The translations under genes and the position numbers were made by a program. Below are positions 24,850-35,089 of a stretch of 64,000 bases of DNA, piece by piece. This DNA is from Rhyzopertha dominica (Eukaryota; Arthropoda; Insecta; Coleoptera; Bostrichidae). Within the stretch, counting starts at the first letter, position 1; every line of letters begins with the position of its first letter. Under the pieces are notes generated by a model. That model saw nothing but the letters and a program-made list of their open reading frames with translations. It had not been told where the DNA came from and did not search any database. The stretch is from contig QCXZ01000064.1 of NCBI GenBank assembly GCA_025024175.1, positions 49,249,325-49,313,324 of the forward strand, given 5' to 3'.

Positions 24850-25260
24850 ACAATGGTTACAATACCAATAAGGTGTTTCAAATACTTCGTTCAAATTAAT
24901 ACAGCTCATGTGGAACCAAGTAATTTTGCACTGAGGGTTACCGCAAGCTATCATTAGGGTTCCTGTATCTGACGGCACAAAATGGGCACTTCACTTCAAG
25001 GCAACCATCGCCATGACACTTACAGTAAACCAATATATCTGGAGTGACCCTAAAGTATGAATATTTTGGATTAATAAAAAAAACTACACTCCTTTAATTG
25101 AAATCCTGTATGTTTGCTTACAATAATGTCTTTACATTGTCGCAAAGCATCTTTTTTATTGAGGCAACTATAGATTACTGCAGCAGTACTAAATTTGTAT
25201 TCATCGGGATAAATTTGTTTAATTAAACTTAAGGAAGGTTTATTTCAGTTTGTGTGGCAT
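24850..25260 (-). pseudogene. YqaJ-family nuclease relic of the ISL2EU element
   Basis: The minus strand reads KPSLSLIKQIYPDEYKFST, AVIYSCLNKKDALRQCKDII and SKHTGFQLKECSFF. After a frame shift it reads VTPDILVYCKCHGDGCLEVK followed by CPFC. The PD...C-x-C...G-x-LEVKCP block is the nuclease core (D...E-x-K) of YqaJ exonuclease-like proteins. Further on, IACGNPQCKITWFHMSCI is a PHD-finger segment, then PYWYC. ISL2EU elements carry such a second gene next to the DDE transposase. Here the two are convergent and both inactivated. Upstream of 25260 the frame is lost. Confidence 0.8.
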
Positions 25261-27400
25261 ACTCGTTTTGTTATTATTAGGTTGTTTGTCAACAATAGCT
25301 TACCAGTAAATGTAATTTCGATTTGTAATGTCTACTAAATAATACAGGGCAATGTAGACCTACTGAAATCTACTCTCTTATCTATGATGTAAGCTATTCA
25401 AACACAAACAGTTACGCTTTAAAATATCTGTTTAAGCTATAATTATGCTCAGAACTCGGTTTGTTTAGATCCAGGATTTTACGTGTCACAGCAAAATGGC
25501 CGACATCTACGTGAGCACTAATATAGATCATCTGTTTACTATATTTTTGTCGTTAATTTACATACTTTCGGCCTTCAACACATAATCGACAAGTGACAGT
25601 GATGACAGTTTGACAGTTTGACTTTAAAATTACGTCATTAATGACGTTATGGCCTTACCATCATAAGATACCCGCAAGCTCAACGCAAACAACATGGCAG
25701 AAATGATTTAAGTTGGCAACAATGTACCATGTTGCCAGTATCTGTCATTCATTAATTTTGAGGTTGACAATTGACACTGACAACCGTCACTTCGTTTTTC
25801 ACTGTCAGTGTGTGTATTTGAAAGTTTCTAATGGTTTTCTTTCGCATCGGCGTTGATTGTTTTCATATTTTTTTTAAGCTAATATTGTCTGTTAGAACAA
25901 TACAAACAAATTTTCTGTAAGACACTTTTGGTCTAAAATGCCAAAACATTAAACCGCAGAGCCAAAGAAATGGTTCTTTCTTTAATTACTTATGTACTTC
26001 GAGAAGGAACTAGAAAATGGAGGACCACTGCTGCCACTTCAGTCTGTTAGAGAGATAATGACGTAACTTTAAACTTATAAGAACGCCAGTGTACGTTCAC
26101 GACGACAAAATCCATCCTCGGGTTACTTGACCCTTTTTCTCATAAACAACCGTTATTCGGCTTGTAACGACTTTCTTGAAAATTGCATTATTTACTTAAT
26201 TTGTCCGCATGTCGAGTCGTGATTGATGATTAAGAAAATAAGCGAAGCAAATGACCTGTGTATGCTATGACAAATAAACAAAAATTACGCAAAGAGTACA
26301 TACTATAAAATAACACGAAACAGAGACCTCGTTTATTGACGTTAATGATGCTGCGAGCTCAAATGAACCAACCCCGTACGCGGCAATTTAGTTATTCTTT
26401 TTACAGCGTCCGTAAAAGTCATACACCAGCATTTGCCTCATTTAACACGAGGGCGGGCAAATTTGAGCTGCTGCTACAGTAAGCGCAACAAATTTAATTC
26501 TATTTAACCTACCGCAGCAAATTGCAAAACAACGGCAGTGCCGTTGTAATAATTAACGCTAATGGTCGAGGACGAATGCGACATGCTTTTGAAACAATCT
26601 CATCTAAATCTAAATTACCTACTAGGACGCCAGGTATTAAAGCATTCCTGTTTCTGTCGTATCGCATTTCTCAACAGCAGAAACGAGAATGATTGAAGCA
26701 ACTGTTTATTTCCCTGAAGAACGTTGATCGTAGAAGTTAGGGGATGAGATGAGTGCGAAACAGAGATAGCACTTGCAATATGGTGCTACAGTTCCAAGAC
26801 TAAAACGAGAAAGGATTATAATCGCTGATTGTATCCAAATAGGATTATTTGCTTATTCATATTAGGTGAGACTTAACATTTACATAATTATGGATGGTCA
26901 AGAACAACTTTTTCCACAGAGCAAAAAGGCACATATTAGTTAATTCTATATGGTAAAAGATAACAGGTATTCAATAAAAAAAGTCATCAAATCGCTTATG
27001 ATCTGTTGACGGGCGAAGACGACGCCAAAAATGGTGAAACACTGCCCAGATTCCATGGACGACTAACGTTTTCCGTAGGCAAAAGCATCGAAGTGTCTAT
27101 TGTTGAATGTAGCATTCGAACTGACCATCAATTATTGTCCAAAGTGGAGAAATTTACGAGAAAATTCATCCTGCTTTTATTTTGATACGAAACTTTTATT
27201 AAAAATTTACGTGGGTATTTGCCGAGTTAGAACATATATTTAAATAGCGACCGGTTTCGACCATATTATATAAAATGTTTTTGAGAAAATAAGCATCTAC
27301 TAATGTTTCTGTAAAGCGATCTTAAAATGTTATTTTAAAGTTAGAATCGACTTGATCACTTTTTTAAACAAAATCCCGTTATACCTTTATCACATATCGT
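25261..27400. other. Stretch with GC-richer, possibly regulatory DNA
   Basis: No exon is recognised. Around 25590-25810 there are clustered GACAGTTTGACAGTTTGAC and CACTGTCAGTG words, partly palindromic. From about 26330 to 26620 the composition is more balanced, with unique-looking sequence and no transposon resemblance. The right end of the ISL2EU element probably lies within the first few hundred bases but was not located. Confidence 0.4.
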
Positions 27401-27409
27401 GCAATTCTC

Positions 27410-27838
27410 TTTAGATATTTGTTAGCTTCTGATAGTCTGGAAACTTGCGAATGTTACCCCAGTCATCAAGGGCTAAGGCGATCTGCCTTCTACATAGTCT
27501 GAATGACTGGTCATTATCACTCGGCATAGCTAGTGCTATAGATGTTATATATTTGGACTTTCCTAAAGCCTTTAAACAGATACCCCACAAGAGATTGTTC
27601 TTGAAATTATTGTAGAAAATGTTGGCGTTCGAGAACATTTACTATCCTGGATCAGAACCTTTCTTACAGATAGGACTTTCTCAGTGCGCTTTACCTCGTC
27701 CTTGTCAATAGAGCGACCTGTAGCTTTTGGTGTACCACAAGGCTCAATTCTTAATCCTATTCTTTTCTTGACGAATATAGCACCACATGTTAAATCTAAG
27801 CATATATTTGTGCGAATTACTGAACCAGACTGACGGAA
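27410..27838 (+). pseudogene. LINE reverse transcriptase palm fragment
   Basis: In shifted plus frames the sequence shows LANVTPVIKG, YLDFPKAF for the first catalytic block (a D is retained), VLEIIVENVGVREHLLSWIR, FLTDRTFSVRF, and RPVAFGVPQGSILNPILFL. The last is the highly conserved PQGS block of reverse transcriptases. The order and spacing fit a CR1/jockey-type LINE. The YADD region is absent because a Penelope copy begins at 27841. A matching C-terminal end lies on the other side, at 28850-29230. Confidence 0.85.
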
Positions 27839-28164
27839 CTCTAGAAAACTGTGTTTTCGGGCTTTCTGGCCGTCGTCGGTTGGGTATTATTCCTATCGTT
27901 TCACCGGTTCGGTCTTGATTCGACTTCTGCGGCAAACTGTCAAACTGACGTTGTGTTGCTTACTCGGATCTCGAGCGCAAACCGTATTGAAACCGTGGTG
28001 GTCCCTTATCAGTGTCTGTTCGTTTCTTGGCAATTTTGGTATTAGCAAGTGCCGGTAGCCAGGCTTTGTTTAGTTTAAGAGTTTCCTCTTGCCCGTTAAA
28101 GTTGTCCTTGTGTTTTTCAATCTCTTCCCGGACTAGTTGACAATGATACCCGCTTTCGACGTCA

Positions 28165-28461
28165 GGTGTTTATCGCATCCAGTGCGCATGCGGAAAGGTG
28201 TACATTGGGACCACTAAAAGATCGATCAAGACAAGATTGAATGAACATAAAAGGAATTGTCGATTAGGACATGTTCAGAAATCTGCAGTAGCTGAACATG
28301 CGCTCGGCAACGGACACCATAAAATACTGTTCGAGGACACGCAAGTACTTGCTTCGACCGCCGGGTATCATTGTGGACTAGTCCGGGAAGCCATAGAGAT
28401 TGAAAAACACAAAGACAACTTTAACCGGCACAAGGAAACTCTTAAACTAAGCAAAGCCTAA
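28165..28461 (+). CDS. Penelope GIY-YIG endonuclease domain (C-terminal fragment)
   Basis: An intact reading frame encodes GVYRIQCACGKVYIGTTKRS, carrying the GVY and YIG motifs of the GIY-YIG nuclease superfamily. The catalytic-type Arg in TKRSIKTRLNEHK follows, then SAVAEHALGNGHHKI and VREAIEIEKHKDNFNRHKE. This is the C-terminal nuclease of Penelope-like retroelement proteins, which nicks DNA for target-primed reverse transcription. The reverse transcriptase that should precede it is missing; upstream lies the inverted arm. The frame runs to a stop at 28459-28461 just after LKLSKA. It is not a functional gene by itself, although the domain has no stop. The cysteines before YIG (QCACGK) are the usual Penelope CxC variant. 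Confidence 0.85.
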   Translation, partial: GVYRIQCACGKVYIGTTKRSIKTRLNEHKRNCRLGHVQKSAVAEHALGNGHHKILFEDTQVLASTAGYHCGLVREAIEIEKHKDNFNRHKETLKLSKA

Positions 28462-28623
28462 CTACCCGCACTTGCTAATACCAAAATTTCCAAGAAACGA
28501 ACAGGCACTAATAAGGAAGCACCACGCCATCAATACGGTTTGCGCGCGAGATCCGAGTAAACAACATGACGTCAGTTTGTCACTTTGCCGCAGAAGTTGA
28601 ACCAAGACAGAAGCATTTACAGA

Positions 28624-28665
28624 CCTCTGAGGATGTCGGTCACTCAAACCGATGAAACGTCAGGG
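28624..28665 (+). ncRNA. Hammerhead-like motif at the Penelope 3' end
   Basis: CTGAGGATG (28627-28635) is followed by a stem TCGGT...ACCGA, then GAAACGTC (28654-28661). The outer CCT/AGG can pair as stem I. GAAAC-GUC with a minimal stem III is the arrangement reported for hammerhead motifs in Penelope-like elements. The CTGAUGA box carries two extra or changed bases, so activity is doubtful. Confidence 0.5.
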
Positions 28666-28849
28666 ATAACACCCAACTGACGACGGCCAGAAAGCCCCAT
28701 AACACAGTTTTCTACACACCTTGGCCGCGAAAGCCTAAACCAATAATTATAACGGAGCTCTATTACTTTTTTCAAAAATATTACAACCTAAACCCCCAGA
28801 CACGTCCTATATTAGACCCTTTGTTGAATATTTTGCAACCATCTGGTCC

Positions 28850-29230
28850 TCCGCATTACCTAATACGAGAAAAGCAACTTATCGAAGGAGTCCAGCCACT
28901 AGATGTATGCCCTCATCTATCCGAAACATTTTATATTCTTAAAGATTTAGTTTGTTAAGATTGCCATCTCTATGTGACAGCCCCGGTCGGGAAGATCTAA
29001 TTTTCAGTTTAAAAGCCCCAAATAGACATTTTGACAAGACCACCAAACAACTATTTGCATTGAATGGCGATTCACGGCGTCTTGGATACAGTCTTAAGTT
29101 TCGGAGTAAGACTTTCAGAAGCAAACAGAGATATACTTGCAAGCAACAATCTATGAGACTCATTATACGAACAGCCGATTACCGCTCACAATGGTTTACA
29201 AGTATTACCTGAAGCTGTCGTAAATAACAG
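28850..29230 (+). pseudogene. LINE reverse transcriptase C-terminal fragment
   Basis: In the plus frame 28952-29212, and the neighbouring frame before it, the sequence reads LRLPSL, then GREDLIFSLKAPN, FDKTTKQLFALNGDSRRLGY and SLKFRSKTFRSKQRY. This is the C-terminal pattern of CR1/jockey-like LINEs (LGLPSLEYRRxRGDLI...F..N...RGHSLKL). Together with 27410-27838 it probably represents one LINE split by the Penelope insertion, with the YADD region deleted. Several frame changes make it inactive. Confidence 0.75.
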
Positions 29231-29484
29231 ACGGGTTCGGCACGTTCCACTGTTTTGCAGCGGAGTGGACCGTTTCCAAAAATTGTGTTCAGGCTTTTTT
29301 AGAATTTTTTTCCGTACACATAAATCATTATTATTTGAACTACAAATATTATTTCCTAATTTAATGAGTAGTATCTATTTTTATAACTATGAACCATGAA
29401 TTGATACCTTCTAATTTTTGATCGCGGTGTGCAATCGTCTTCTGTCCTGTTTCTTCACAGGTTAAAATTTTCTTTTAATCGGTA
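29231..29484. other. Short AT-rich spacer
   Basis: Between the LINE end and the IS630-like relic. Nothing recognised. Confidence 0.5.
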
Positions 29485-30490
29485 GGACAACGCTAGTTAC
29501 CATTCGGAGTAACTGGATAAAATTACAAATACAACAACTAATAAGGCAACCATTCAAGAGTTTTTAAGAAAAGAAGAGTTGTATTTCGAAGAGAATTACA
29601 CAAAAAAACAATTGCAGGAAGTGCTTACCACAAAAAAATTTTCGAAGAAATTTAAAATTGACATTCTTGCTTCTGAATGTGGACACACCATTCTACGATT
29701 ACCCCCATTGCATTGCATTGCATTCAACCCCATTGAAATGATATGAGGGCAGTTGAAACAAAGAATTCGACGAGGGAACACCGGTGGAAAATTTAGCAAT
29801 GAAATGCTGCTAAAAATTAGACACGAAGCTGAAATAACAAGTGTCAATGCATGGAGACATTCAGTGCGGCATGTACTGGACATTGAAAATCGGTACAGAG
29901 CGAATCATGTACAAGAATTAATAATAGAAGTTAATCGTGATTTTAGCAGGGAAAGTGATAGTGAGTAATTATTTTTTAGTTTGTGACTCTTGTAATGTGC
30001 TTATTAACAAGTTGTAATGAACATAATCGATACCGTGTATAAATTTTATTGTTCACTATTGTAAATTTTGTCTTACAAATGTAAATAGTTTTCTACTTAC
30101 TAATTTGTATATTTTTATATTAAATGCGTATAAATTCGTTATGACATGCAAGGCTTTTATTTTATACATCAGAAAATTTAAACCCAATAAAGTATCACAT
30201 AAAGATATATCGCGGGTCGCGCCAGTTACCATCAGGTCTGCATTAAATTAAATTTGTTATAAAAGCTTCTATGTTTTATTGATTGCTAAATTATCACAAC
30301 TAACAAATTTCAAAAATTTAATGTGGAAAAGTTAAAATTTTAGCCAATAAGATTTTTTTGAATACCGCCCATTTAGGAACTTTGAAGCGTGCCACTAATC
30401 CCAATAGTTTACGACGGCCGACCATCAAGCATCAAGCTGTAAAACCCTCTGCATAAGTCAGTCTCATAGATTGTTGCTTGATACTTTAGC
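29485..30490 (+). mobile_element. IS630/Tc1-mariner-like transposon relic, copy 1
   Basis: The 1.0 kb block is nearly identical to 55078-56078. The coding part (29530-29968) is the C-terminal half of a DDE_3 transposase: NKATIQEFL, LQEVL, KFKIDILASECGHTILRLPP, FNPIEMIWGQLKQRIRRGN (after a small CATTG duplication and a stop), LKIRHEAEITSVNAWRHSV, then ANHVQELIIEVNRDFSRESD at the C terminus. The Glu in NPIEMIW is the third catalytic residue. The N-terminal half with the DNA-binding domain and the first catalytic Asp is missing. A 500-base 3' non-coding tail follows, including GACGGCCGACCATCAAGC. A 71-codon frame, 29753-29968, remains open. Confidence 0.85.
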
Positions 30491-30893
30491 TCATCAATTT
30501 CAGCAGTCTTAATGGCGTTCATGTTTGCTTTGCGTTATGAGCATAATAGGCATGATTGCCCTAGCTCCAGCATTTTTTTAAATAATAGTAACAATCATGG
30601 TATTACCGATAACTTGTATTTTAACACCTCACATAAAATTTTTGATCCAAAACTTTCTGTTTCCATCATGATAATGCCTTACTTTACAAAACTGCGAAAA
30701 TCAGATAAATATAAGTACTTCGCAACTGCATAATTACTGAATTTTTTATTCAGATTTTTAAAAGAGATCTTCAAGGGACATCATTTTGGCAAACAGCAGT
30801 CAATTAAAACAGGATACACACGCCTATTGTGGGAATCAGTCGTTGCAGGTTGCAGGAAAGGCAACAAAAGTGCGTTGCAGTTAAGTCTATGTT

Positions 30894-31418
30894 AAAATGC
30901 ATGTCTATGCTGTGCTGTCTACACCTCAACCAACTGCAGGTAGTACTATTTCGCTGTCATTACAGCTCATCAGTGCAGTTTAGGTCTAGTGTAGACAACA
31001 CGGCATAGAACTGGTTTTTCTTATATACCAAAGCAATGGTATGATGAAAGTAAGAATTTAGGATGGCAATGCCATCTATCATCATTACACTGACATGATG
31101 ACAAAGCCACCTAGCTGCCTTAACGGGTACTACTAAACTGCACTGATGAGCTGTAATGACAGCGAAATAGTACTATCTGCAGTTGGTTGAGGTGTAGACA
31201 GCACAGCATAGACATGCATTTTATGTATGTTGGTTCTTGTCCGTTAGCATAAAGTGCCGTGGGGGCCTGCTGTCAATTTGAAGTATGCAGTTCCATGCCA
31301 ATTTGTCAGGCTACAGGTCACTTCCTTTAGGAAGTAGTACCCGTTAAGGCAGCTAAGTGGCTTTGTCATCATGTCAGTGTAATGCTGACAGATGGCATTG
31401 CCATCCTAAATTCTTACT
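30894..31418 (-). mobile_element. Palindromic element, copy 2
   Basis: This is the same family as 20060-20542 but in opposite orientation, from AAAATGCATGTC to CTAAATTCTTACT. It is flanked by a 13-base direct repeat, TTAAGTCTATGTT (30881-30893 and 31419-31431). It has the same modules, with the tail module (TATGCTGTGCTGTC and CTGCAGTTGG-type words) present twice in inverted order and the arm module split around it. The modules are therefore shuffled relative to copy 1. Confidence 0.85.
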
Positions 31419-31431
31419 TTAAGTCTATGTT

Positions 31432-34400
31432 GCTATGAATCGTGCCTTTCCGATAAATTGGTTATTTATAAAATTGACACTGACCAAACAGCGCTATTAA
31501 TCGCAAACGTACACTCAGTAAATCATAATGAAATGCCGTTACATTCCCTCATGGCGTCGTCGTGCTTTATTTTATCGGATCTTCTATATCGACGGGCTTC
31601 GTATCACGCATACGTAATCCGTTACAGCGATTTTTCATAGCAATATGAACCCGAGCGTAGAGAGATTGAAAAGCTTCTGTATTAATTGAAAATCGATTGT
31701 GATTAAATCAAGTGCGGTGATGGGTTTTAATTTTGCGGGCGCAGAAGTTTAATTTGCACTTCGGTCAGGACAACGCGATACAAAAATTGAAACTCAATAT
31801 TTACTCAGGTCCCATACGGTAGGGGTACAACGTGAATTATATTGGTGGCAATTAAAAAAACAGAATTTTAGCATTTAACATAACAATTTCGAACGCATTC
31901 TGATATATAACAAATTGATAAATTACACTATTTTATATCAATTAATTTATTCTAAAAGACGTCCAAATAATAGAGAATTCGTCATTCGTGGTGGTAACAT
32001 TGCATTAGCATTAGAAGCCGATGTTTTCTTCAAGTAAATTAATGTAAATAAAACTACTATACAGTTTAACAACTTAAGTTAATTATTAGTTACTGATGTA
32101 CATGTAGTATGAATAAGAAAGGCCCATTTAAAAATATGTTTAAATTAACCACACAATTTTAAAATTATGCTATTCGATAGATAAGTCAAAGTCTTGATCA
32201 TAAAACTGTTCTCTTTAGGGTGACGGTTAGACAACTTGTAAGCAACGATTTGTATACTTCTGCCTCCTACAAAAAAAATGGCAACCCTTTCCTCCGTACT
32301 TTAAAACGTGTACTTGGATCAACCGCGTTTAGTTGATCGATAAATGCTCTCAACTGTTCGGCAGGTAAATTTGAAGGGTAAAATCTTAAAATTTCTCCAT
32401 CAAAATATCAGTTAAGCAGATTACCCATTGCTAACAGCATGTGATTGTTCAAAATACAATAGCTCATAATATCAAAATTATCTACTAGAGACAAATAACG
32501 GTCTCACTCTGTAGTTGTAAACTTTTCGTAAAGAACTTTGACCATAACTTCATTCACAGCTATCTAANAATAAAATATTTACGATATACTTGGCTAGTCC
32601 AGCGTTGTTAGGCTACTTTTTACATAAATGACGATATTAATAATAATAAGTGACTGATTTTATTATTGAAGGTATGTATGTAGTGTTAAAATACTTTATA
32701 TGGGCTAAGAAGATATACCTATGTATATAGTGAACTTTGCAAACATTTAGTCTAGCCTGTTTATTGCGAAAATAATTCGTTCACTAATTATACCTTTAGA
32801 TTTATAACGTATTTAAAGAGTATTTTAATAAGTAAGAGAAACTAAATGAAGAAATGATTGTTGGCTAAAGCCATGAGTTGCTAATTTCTTTAAGTAACAA
32901 AGTAAATGTCTTTTGGTTCATTCAGTATGTAGTTTGCAATGTAATATAAACTGTAGATGCACACTATTACATTTTATTTAAATTTATTCAAGAATTTTTG
33001 TTGCTAAACCGTTTTAAAGTTACATTATTATAAAACATGTGGGTATTCAAGCATGTTTCAATGAGAATTTGCCCTCAGAAGAATTCGAAACCAGATTTCA
33101 GGTTAATTTTGTGACATGCTACCACTGCGCCTTCAGAGGTTCAGTGCCGAATTCCGGTCAGAGCAACAATCTTTTTCATTAAAACTTGCATCAGTAACGA
33201 TAAAAATTATTACAAGTTATAAATGCATACAAGCAACAATATCCATGCTATGGTAATATGTTTCTTTTCAATATTATCTGTTGTCCCACGTAATGATTTA
33301 AAACAAAATCTGGCGTGCTTTCACTCTCATACCTAAAACCAATTCCGTATTTCAGAATTCAAATGGTTTAAAACAATTTTTAAATGAATTATCAATGTCA
33401 CTTCTGTATTACGTAGGTTAATTATACCTGTTTTTAACCACTAATTTTATTTTATTCAGTTAATTAACCGTTTAAGAGACACGGAACATATTAAACAAAA
33501 AAAATTACTATTGTTACCGTCTGGTGGCAAGCCACCAATATTTACAATATCCTTTTATTATGTGGGGAAATCAGTGTTGCACATTAGGCAGCCAGACTGA
33601 CGTTCGAGCGGTTGCCTGTAGGTTTGTTGCGCTCGAACGTTTAGAAAGGTTTCATAGTAGACAGGGGCTCTGACCATTCTGGAAATTTCGCCGGTGATCA
33701 TAAAAGAGCATAAAAAAGTGTTTAAATATAGTGTATTTCGGTGTTTGTGCAGAACTTAGAATTTCTCATTTTTAATCAGTACTAGTGAAAAAACGATGGC
33801 TATCATTTTGTCGTATATAGACGTCAGCATATATTCCATTGAACATATAATAATCGAAGTAATATAAAAGATGCCATTTCGCGGAACATATGTTTTCAGC
33901 TTGTCCAGAAGCTATAGGACTGGCAAATCTAAGCTCCTTGAGGCAATAAGTTAAATCCACCTAAAAACGCCGGCACAACCTATGTCCAGCAAATCATCAA
34001 AGTAACGATCGCGGTATGGATTCCAGATGTGAATCGATGTAATTAACAATACTCGTATAAAATATGAGATGCATTACAATCTTATATATTATTTACGTAA
34101 ACATATGCAATGATAATCCTAAACACATAATCTTATATATTATGTAGGTAAGTGCACACATACATAACGGGCTGTTAAAATCATTTAATATCACAAACCA
34201 TTAATAACCTAGATTGTTTCCATTCCCCACACATATTAATACCGGGACGTTTGCCTGCAATTTTTCATCTCGCAGCAGTTTTCGTTTGCAGTCATAGCAC
34301 ATATAGGCGGTGCCACTTGCATTTGACGCTTGACGGAACCAGCCCAAGCACAGAATGCTATAGTATATTGTTCTGTGTTAAAGTGTCCGTGTCACTGTAG

Positions 34401-34680
34401 TCTGTTGTTTCTATATTTTACGTCTGCATATGTTGTACGTGTGCATTCGTCAACTCGATGTCAACTGACTTTTAATCGGACCTTACAACTTACAGCCAAT
34501 ACTGTTACAAACGAATAACCATCATTATTTTCTTTGTATAGACGCCCACAATTAATTGAAACACCTTATGGTTCAAAAATATTTAAATATTTGCTTGCCA
34601 TCAATACTCATTAGACAAATAATAAATGAATACGTGTTTATGGCAGCATATAATTAAGCTGCTGTTTTCGTAGTAGAAGA
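31432..34680. other. AT-rich stretch with one perfect hairpin
   Basis: No exon or element was identified. The frames of 60-73 codons near 30.5, 31.5 and 33.8 kb are not recognisable. An 11-base perfect hairpin, ACGTTCGAGCG...CGCTCGAACGT, lies at 33600-33640. The stretch 31640-31760 is comparatively GC-rich and unique-looking, with ATCGATTGTGATTAAATC. Confidence 0.45.
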
Positions 34681-35089
34681 GTTTATTAAAATTTCCCCAA
34701 TTTTTATGTCAAAAGGGTTTTAAATATATTAAAAAAGTTTTCAGCAAAAATGGGCACTGATTTATATATAGCCAAAGAACGAGTCTCACAAAACAATGGT
34801 GTATTTGGAATTTCTTCTTAAGGTACCCTTTCTAAATTATACTATTACGTCCTTAATGGTACGTATGGTATTGTGAATTTTAGTTATTTTACTGATGTCG
34901 TTTATCACTAAATTTCACTTGTAAGAAGCGCAATGGAAATAAAATGCTTTCTTATACTTATCTTGGATGATCTTCTGAACCCCATGAATTTCGCCAGCCA
35001 TTGTTGAGCATCCTTCACAATCCTACCCTACAAGTTTGACCATATATAAACCTGATTCTTCTAAGAACTCCAAAATAGGAGAAACTATA
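34680..35089 (-). pseudogene. hAT transposase relic (DUF4371/ZMYM1-like), central part
   Basis: Continuing from the frame ending at 37262, the minus strand reads VSPILEFLEESGLYMVKLVG, DCEGCSTMAGEIHGVQKIIQ (for the conserved GYDGASNMSGKFKGVQ block), DKYKKAFYFHCASYK, NLVINDISK, HNTIRTIKDVI, FRKGTLRRN and FCETRSLAIYKSVPIFAENF (for ETRWSAKYKS). All are ordered landmarks of hAT transposases with a DUF4371 domain. Stops and frame shifts are frequent. The conserved Trp of the RW motif is lost. Further downstream, below 34680, the frame fades and the C-terminal dimerisation region is not visible. Confidence 0.82.

Larger units (their letters stand above)
27841..28714. mobile_element. Penelope-like retroelement, palindromic 3' copy
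   Basis: Two inverted arms, 27841-28160 and 28351-28714, match over more than 300 bases each with scattered changes. Outer ends read TAGAAAACTGTGTT and its inverse; inner parts share GGGTATCATTGT and GACTAGTCCGGG. The 190-base centre plus the right arm carry the GIY-YIG coding end. Penelope elements are known for inverted, tail-to-tail partial copies. The unit interrupts a LINE. Confidence 0.85.

Noticed and set aside
25590..25620. GACAGTTTGACAGTTTGAC words as a promoter
   Set aside because: Such GACAGTT clusters are common in insect intergenic DNA. No TATA, initiator or exon follows, so I left them as a note in the stretch description.
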